This document shows positions 5,031 through 6,861 of a stretch of DNA of 6,861 bases, piece after piece. Within the stretch, counting starts at the first letter, position 1, and every line of letters starts with the position of its first letter. A model generated the notes under the pieces. The model saw only the letters and a list, made by a program, of their open reading frames with translations. It was not told the DNA's origin and did not search any database. Source of the stretch: Gammaproteobacteria bacterium (GTDB lineage: Bacteria; Pseudomonadota; Gammaproteobacteria; Steroidobacterales; Steroidobacteraceae); assembly GCA_030043215.1 (NCBI GenBank), contig JASHYG010000091.1, positions 1 through 6,861 of the forward strand, in the 5' to 3' direction. A program made the translations under genes and the position numbers.

Positions 5031-6407
5031 CTAGAGATTGCGCGCGCCGGAGGCGGACGCGGCGGCATGATCGGCCGACCGCGCAAGCCGTGCGGCCGGC
5101 GGCTTCTCCGCGAGCAACTGCTCGATTTTCGCGGTGAACTCCTTCTTCAACTGGGCGTTGAACGTGCCGCTCGCCGGAGAGGCGAATCCGGCATGCACCC
5201 CCTTGACCAGCCCGTCCCGTCCGATGAAGACCGTGGTCGGCCAGGTATTGAGGTTGACCAGCTGCGGCACCTTCACCCACATCTCGGACGGGGCGCCCGC
5301 GATGAGGTAGGTGTATTTCACACCATACTGCTTCACGAACGCGTGCTCGCGATCGAGGCTCCCCTGCTGCTCGGGCTCCTCGAAGTCGAGAGCGACGATC
5401 GCCAGGCCCTGCTTGCGATATTTCTTGTCGAGCTGGACCAGATACTGCGCCTCGTCGTGGCAGTTCGGGCACCAGGTGCCGGTCACGATGGCCAGCACGA
5501 CCTTGCCTTTGAATCTCGGGTCGTCGCTCGAGACTATCTTGCCGTGGTCGTCCGGGAAGCTGAAGGTGAACTTCTCGTTGGGATCGCGCGCGGTCGTATG
5601 AGTATCGTAATCATCGGGCTGCGGCAGACCTTTCTCCTTGGCCACGGTCTCCCGATATGCTGTGAGCGTGGGCGCATAACGTCCATCCGACACCGAGTTC
5701 GTGTAGGGGCTCGCATCCTTCTGTGCGGACTCGCCGGGCTGCTCGACGCGCTGCAGGATGCTGAGCGTGCCGTCCTGGTTCAGAGAGACTTCGATGAGGC
5801 CGGGGCGGGATCCGTCGAAGTGGCTCAATATCCATTTGCCGTCCCGGTACTCGCCGCTGTAGGCGCCCGTGTCACCGTCGACACGGAGGATCGACGCAGC
5901 GACTTCCGCTCCACGCTGGCGCACGATGAAGCGGAAGGCGTTCTCGTCCTTGGAGGACGGTGTGGCGAGCGGAATCACCCATGAGCCGGCGATGGATGGC
6001 GCATCGGCCGCGCCGGCGGGCGCTTTCACGTGACGGGTGGCCTGGAAGCCGTATGTCGCGCTGATACCCCGCCCTTGGCTCACGACGCTGCCGGTGAGCT
6101 GCCCGTCCTTCAACGTGGCGGTGATGGTGGTGAGGTAGTGCTCGATGTGCAGGACGAGTGTCCCGTTCTGATAGGACGCGCTGGTGGTCCCGTCATAGGG
6201 CTTGAAGCCGTCGTACAGCGTGCCTTTGAGCGTAGGGCCACTGCCGGTGAGGTCGAGCCGGAACGGGATCACGACGCCGTTGCGGCTGAGGCTCGCGTCC
6301 CAGCGGCCATCCACGGAATTCGCCGTCGCGGACCCGGCGAACGCCGCCGGTGTGGCGAGACTCGAGAGCAAGATTGCAAGGCTCGCGCCTTTCAGGAAAG
6401 TGTTCAT
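5031..6407 (-). CDS. Secreted TlpA-like thioredoxin-fold protein with duplicated N-terminal beta domain
   Basis: A 458-residue exported protein. A signal peptide (Lys6, hydrophobic 8-19, likely cleavage after AFA at residue 24) directs it to the periplasm. Residues about 33-125 and 139-225 look like two diverged copies of a beta-rich, lipocalin-like module (each begins G-x-W and contains a Y-x-x-G-x-L/W-x-L-x-H strand). Residues about 278-434 form an AhpC/TSA-TlpA-type thioredoxin domain with redox site WCPNC (Cys313, Cys316), DFEEPEQ (341-347) and the cis-Pro strand TWPTTVFIGRDG (Pro390). Proteins of this kind reduce disulfides in periplasmic proteins or cytochrome c maturation partners; the target here is unknown. 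The Ala-rich C-terminal tail is probably disordered. The ATG at 6407 is chosen for its signal peptide and the GAGGAA seven bases upstream; the open frame continues to 6662 but there overlaps the preceding gene. It follows that gene by 16 bp. Confidence 0.88.
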   Translation of the reverse strand: MNTFLKGASLAILLSSLATPAAFAGSATANSVDGRWDASLSRNGVVIPFRLDLTGSGPTLKGTLYDGFKPYDGTTSASYQNGTLVLHIEHYLTTITATLKDGQLTGSVVSQGRGISATYGFQATRHVKAPAGAADAPSIAGSWVIPLATPSSKDENAFRFIVRQRGAEVAASILRVDGDTGAYSGEYRDGKWILSHFDGSRPGLIEVSLNQDGTLSILQRVEQPGESAQKDASPYTNSVSDGRYAPTLTAYRETVAKEKGLPQPDDYDTHTTARDPNEKFTFSFPDDHGKIVSSDDPRFKGKVVLAIVTGTWCPNCHDEAQYLVQLDKKYRKQGLAIVALDFEEPEQQGSLDREHAFVKQYGVKYTYLIAGAPSEMWVKVPQLVNLNTWPTTVFIGRDGLVKGVHAGFASPASGTFNAQLKKEFTAKIEQLLAEKPPAARLARSADHAAASASGARNL

Positions 6408-6414
6408 GGACGGG

Positions 6415-6420
6415 TTCCTC
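6415..6420 (-). promoter_or_regulatory. Shine-Dalgarno sequence of TlpA-like gene
   Basis: GAGGAA on the minus strand, seven bases before the ATG at 6407 and inside the 16-bp gap after the preceding gene. It supports the start that exposes the signal peptide. Confidence 0.65.
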
Positions 6421-6423
6421 TTG

Positions 6424-6861
6424 TCACGGGTTCGGATGAATGACCATTCTTGCGGGCAGACTGTCGGCGAGCTGGACGTGATGGGACTGCGCGTACTCGT
6501 GCCACTCCGCGGGAAGCCCCGGCTTGGTCTCGAGCAGGATCTCCAGAATGGCCTGGCGGTCGCCGGGGGACAGCCCAGCGAAATCCGGGCTCGGGTCGCG
6601 CGAGGTGAGAATCTCGAGCAGGCGATGATAGATGTATCCCTTGGCCGGCTCGGGGATCGCATTGAAGTCGTCTGAGTAGATGAGGTAGCTGCAGGGGTAT
6701 CGGAACAGCCGCGTGCGCAGATCGAGGTCGCGCAGCGAGCGTCCCTTGGAGTCTCGCGGCCCGCGCGCCTCGAACTCCTCGACGAACGCCGACGACTCCG
6801 CGATGCTCTCCGTTCCCGAGCCGAGAGGCGTCTCGCCGACGAAGAGCAGGTAGCGCAGCAG
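6424..6861 (-). CDS. C-terminal part of an unidentified protein (5' end outside window)
   Basis: The minus strand is open from the window edge to a TGA at 6424-6426, giving the last 145 residues of a protein whose start is not present. The segment begins LLRYLLFVGETPL and contains RGPRDSKGRSLRDLDLRTRLF, YPCSYLIYSDDFNAIPEPAKGYIYHRLLEIL and LSPGDRQAILEILLETKPGLP. Its composition and regular helices look like a genuine conserved domain. I recall similar C-terminal segments in large hypothetical proteins, some with cytochrome c features, but no haem motif (CxxCH) is visible in this part and I make no functional call. One Cys is present, at residue 57 of the fragment. The gene ends 16 bp before the TlpA-like start, so the two are probably one operon and may act together in the cell envelope. 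Confidence 0.8.
   Translation of the reverse strand: MLRYLLFVGETPLGSGTESIAESSAFVEEFEARGPRDSKGRSLRDLDLRTRLFRYPCSYLIYSDDFNAIPEPAKGYIYHRLLEILTSRDPSPDFAGLSPGDRQAILEILLETKPGLPAEWHEYAQSHHVQLADSLPARMVIHPNP

Noticed and set aside
4935..5984. Plus-strand open frame (349 codons) opposite the TlpA-like gene
   Set aside because: Antisense shadow: no recognisable domain, while the minus strand carries a signal peptide, ribosome binding site and WCPNC redox domain.
6408..6662. Upstream extension of the TlpA-like frame to 6662
   Set aside because: It would bury the signal peptide, lies out of frame over the preceding gene, and has Arg/Ser/Pro-rich shadow composition.

Overview
The window is a high-GC stretch (roughly two thirds G+C by eye) of a bacterial chromosome, densely packed with genes. 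The best taxonomic clue is the first gene, a LysR-type regulator that aligns without gaps to enterobacterial CysB as I remember it (324 residues in both). This suggests a gamma- or betaproteobacterium, possibly a high-GC soil or water lineage. The assignment is inference. There are no rRNA or tRNA genes, CRISPR arrays, transposases or phage genes.

Layout. (1) 176-1150, plus strand: CysB-like regulator of sulfur assimilation, starting at a GTG. (2) 1160-1744, minus: a peroxiredoxin-like protein, convergent with cysB (9 bp between the stop codons), with an altered active-site loop. (3) 1892-2590, minus: a short-chain dehydrogenase/reductase-like protein with Phe in place of the catalytic Tyr. 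(4) 2591-2868: a 278-bp non-coding stretch with a dyad at the SDR promoter and a 72-nt imperfect inverted repeat. (5) 2869-4826, minus: three genes read in the order YeiH-family membrane protein (putative sulfate/sulfite exporter), a 90-residue five-cysteine protein coupled to it through an ATGA overlap, and a 58-residue Trp-rich protein with a strong ribosome binding site. (6) 4827-5030: control region with helically phased ATAG/CTAT half-sites, a short palindrome and a perfect 15-bp hairpin. (7) 5031-6407, minus: a secreted TlpA/thioredoxin-like protein with two beta-rich N-terminal domains and a WCPNC redox site. (8) 6424-6861, minus: the C-terminal part of an unidentified gene, 16 bp upstream of the TlpA-like gene and probably in its operon.

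How the genes may work together. Only a loose theme is supportable: sulfur and thiol metabolism and redox. CysB senses sulfur status, YeiH-family proteins are proposed sulfur-oxyanion exporters, and there are thioredoxin-fold and peroxiredoxin-fold proteins plus a small Cys-rich protein. Nothing in the sequence proves they form one system. The most notable points are the tight yeiH/Cys-protein coupling with its elaborate upstream operator, and two proteins (peroxiredoxin-like and SDR-like) that keep their folds but have lost canonical catalytic residues.
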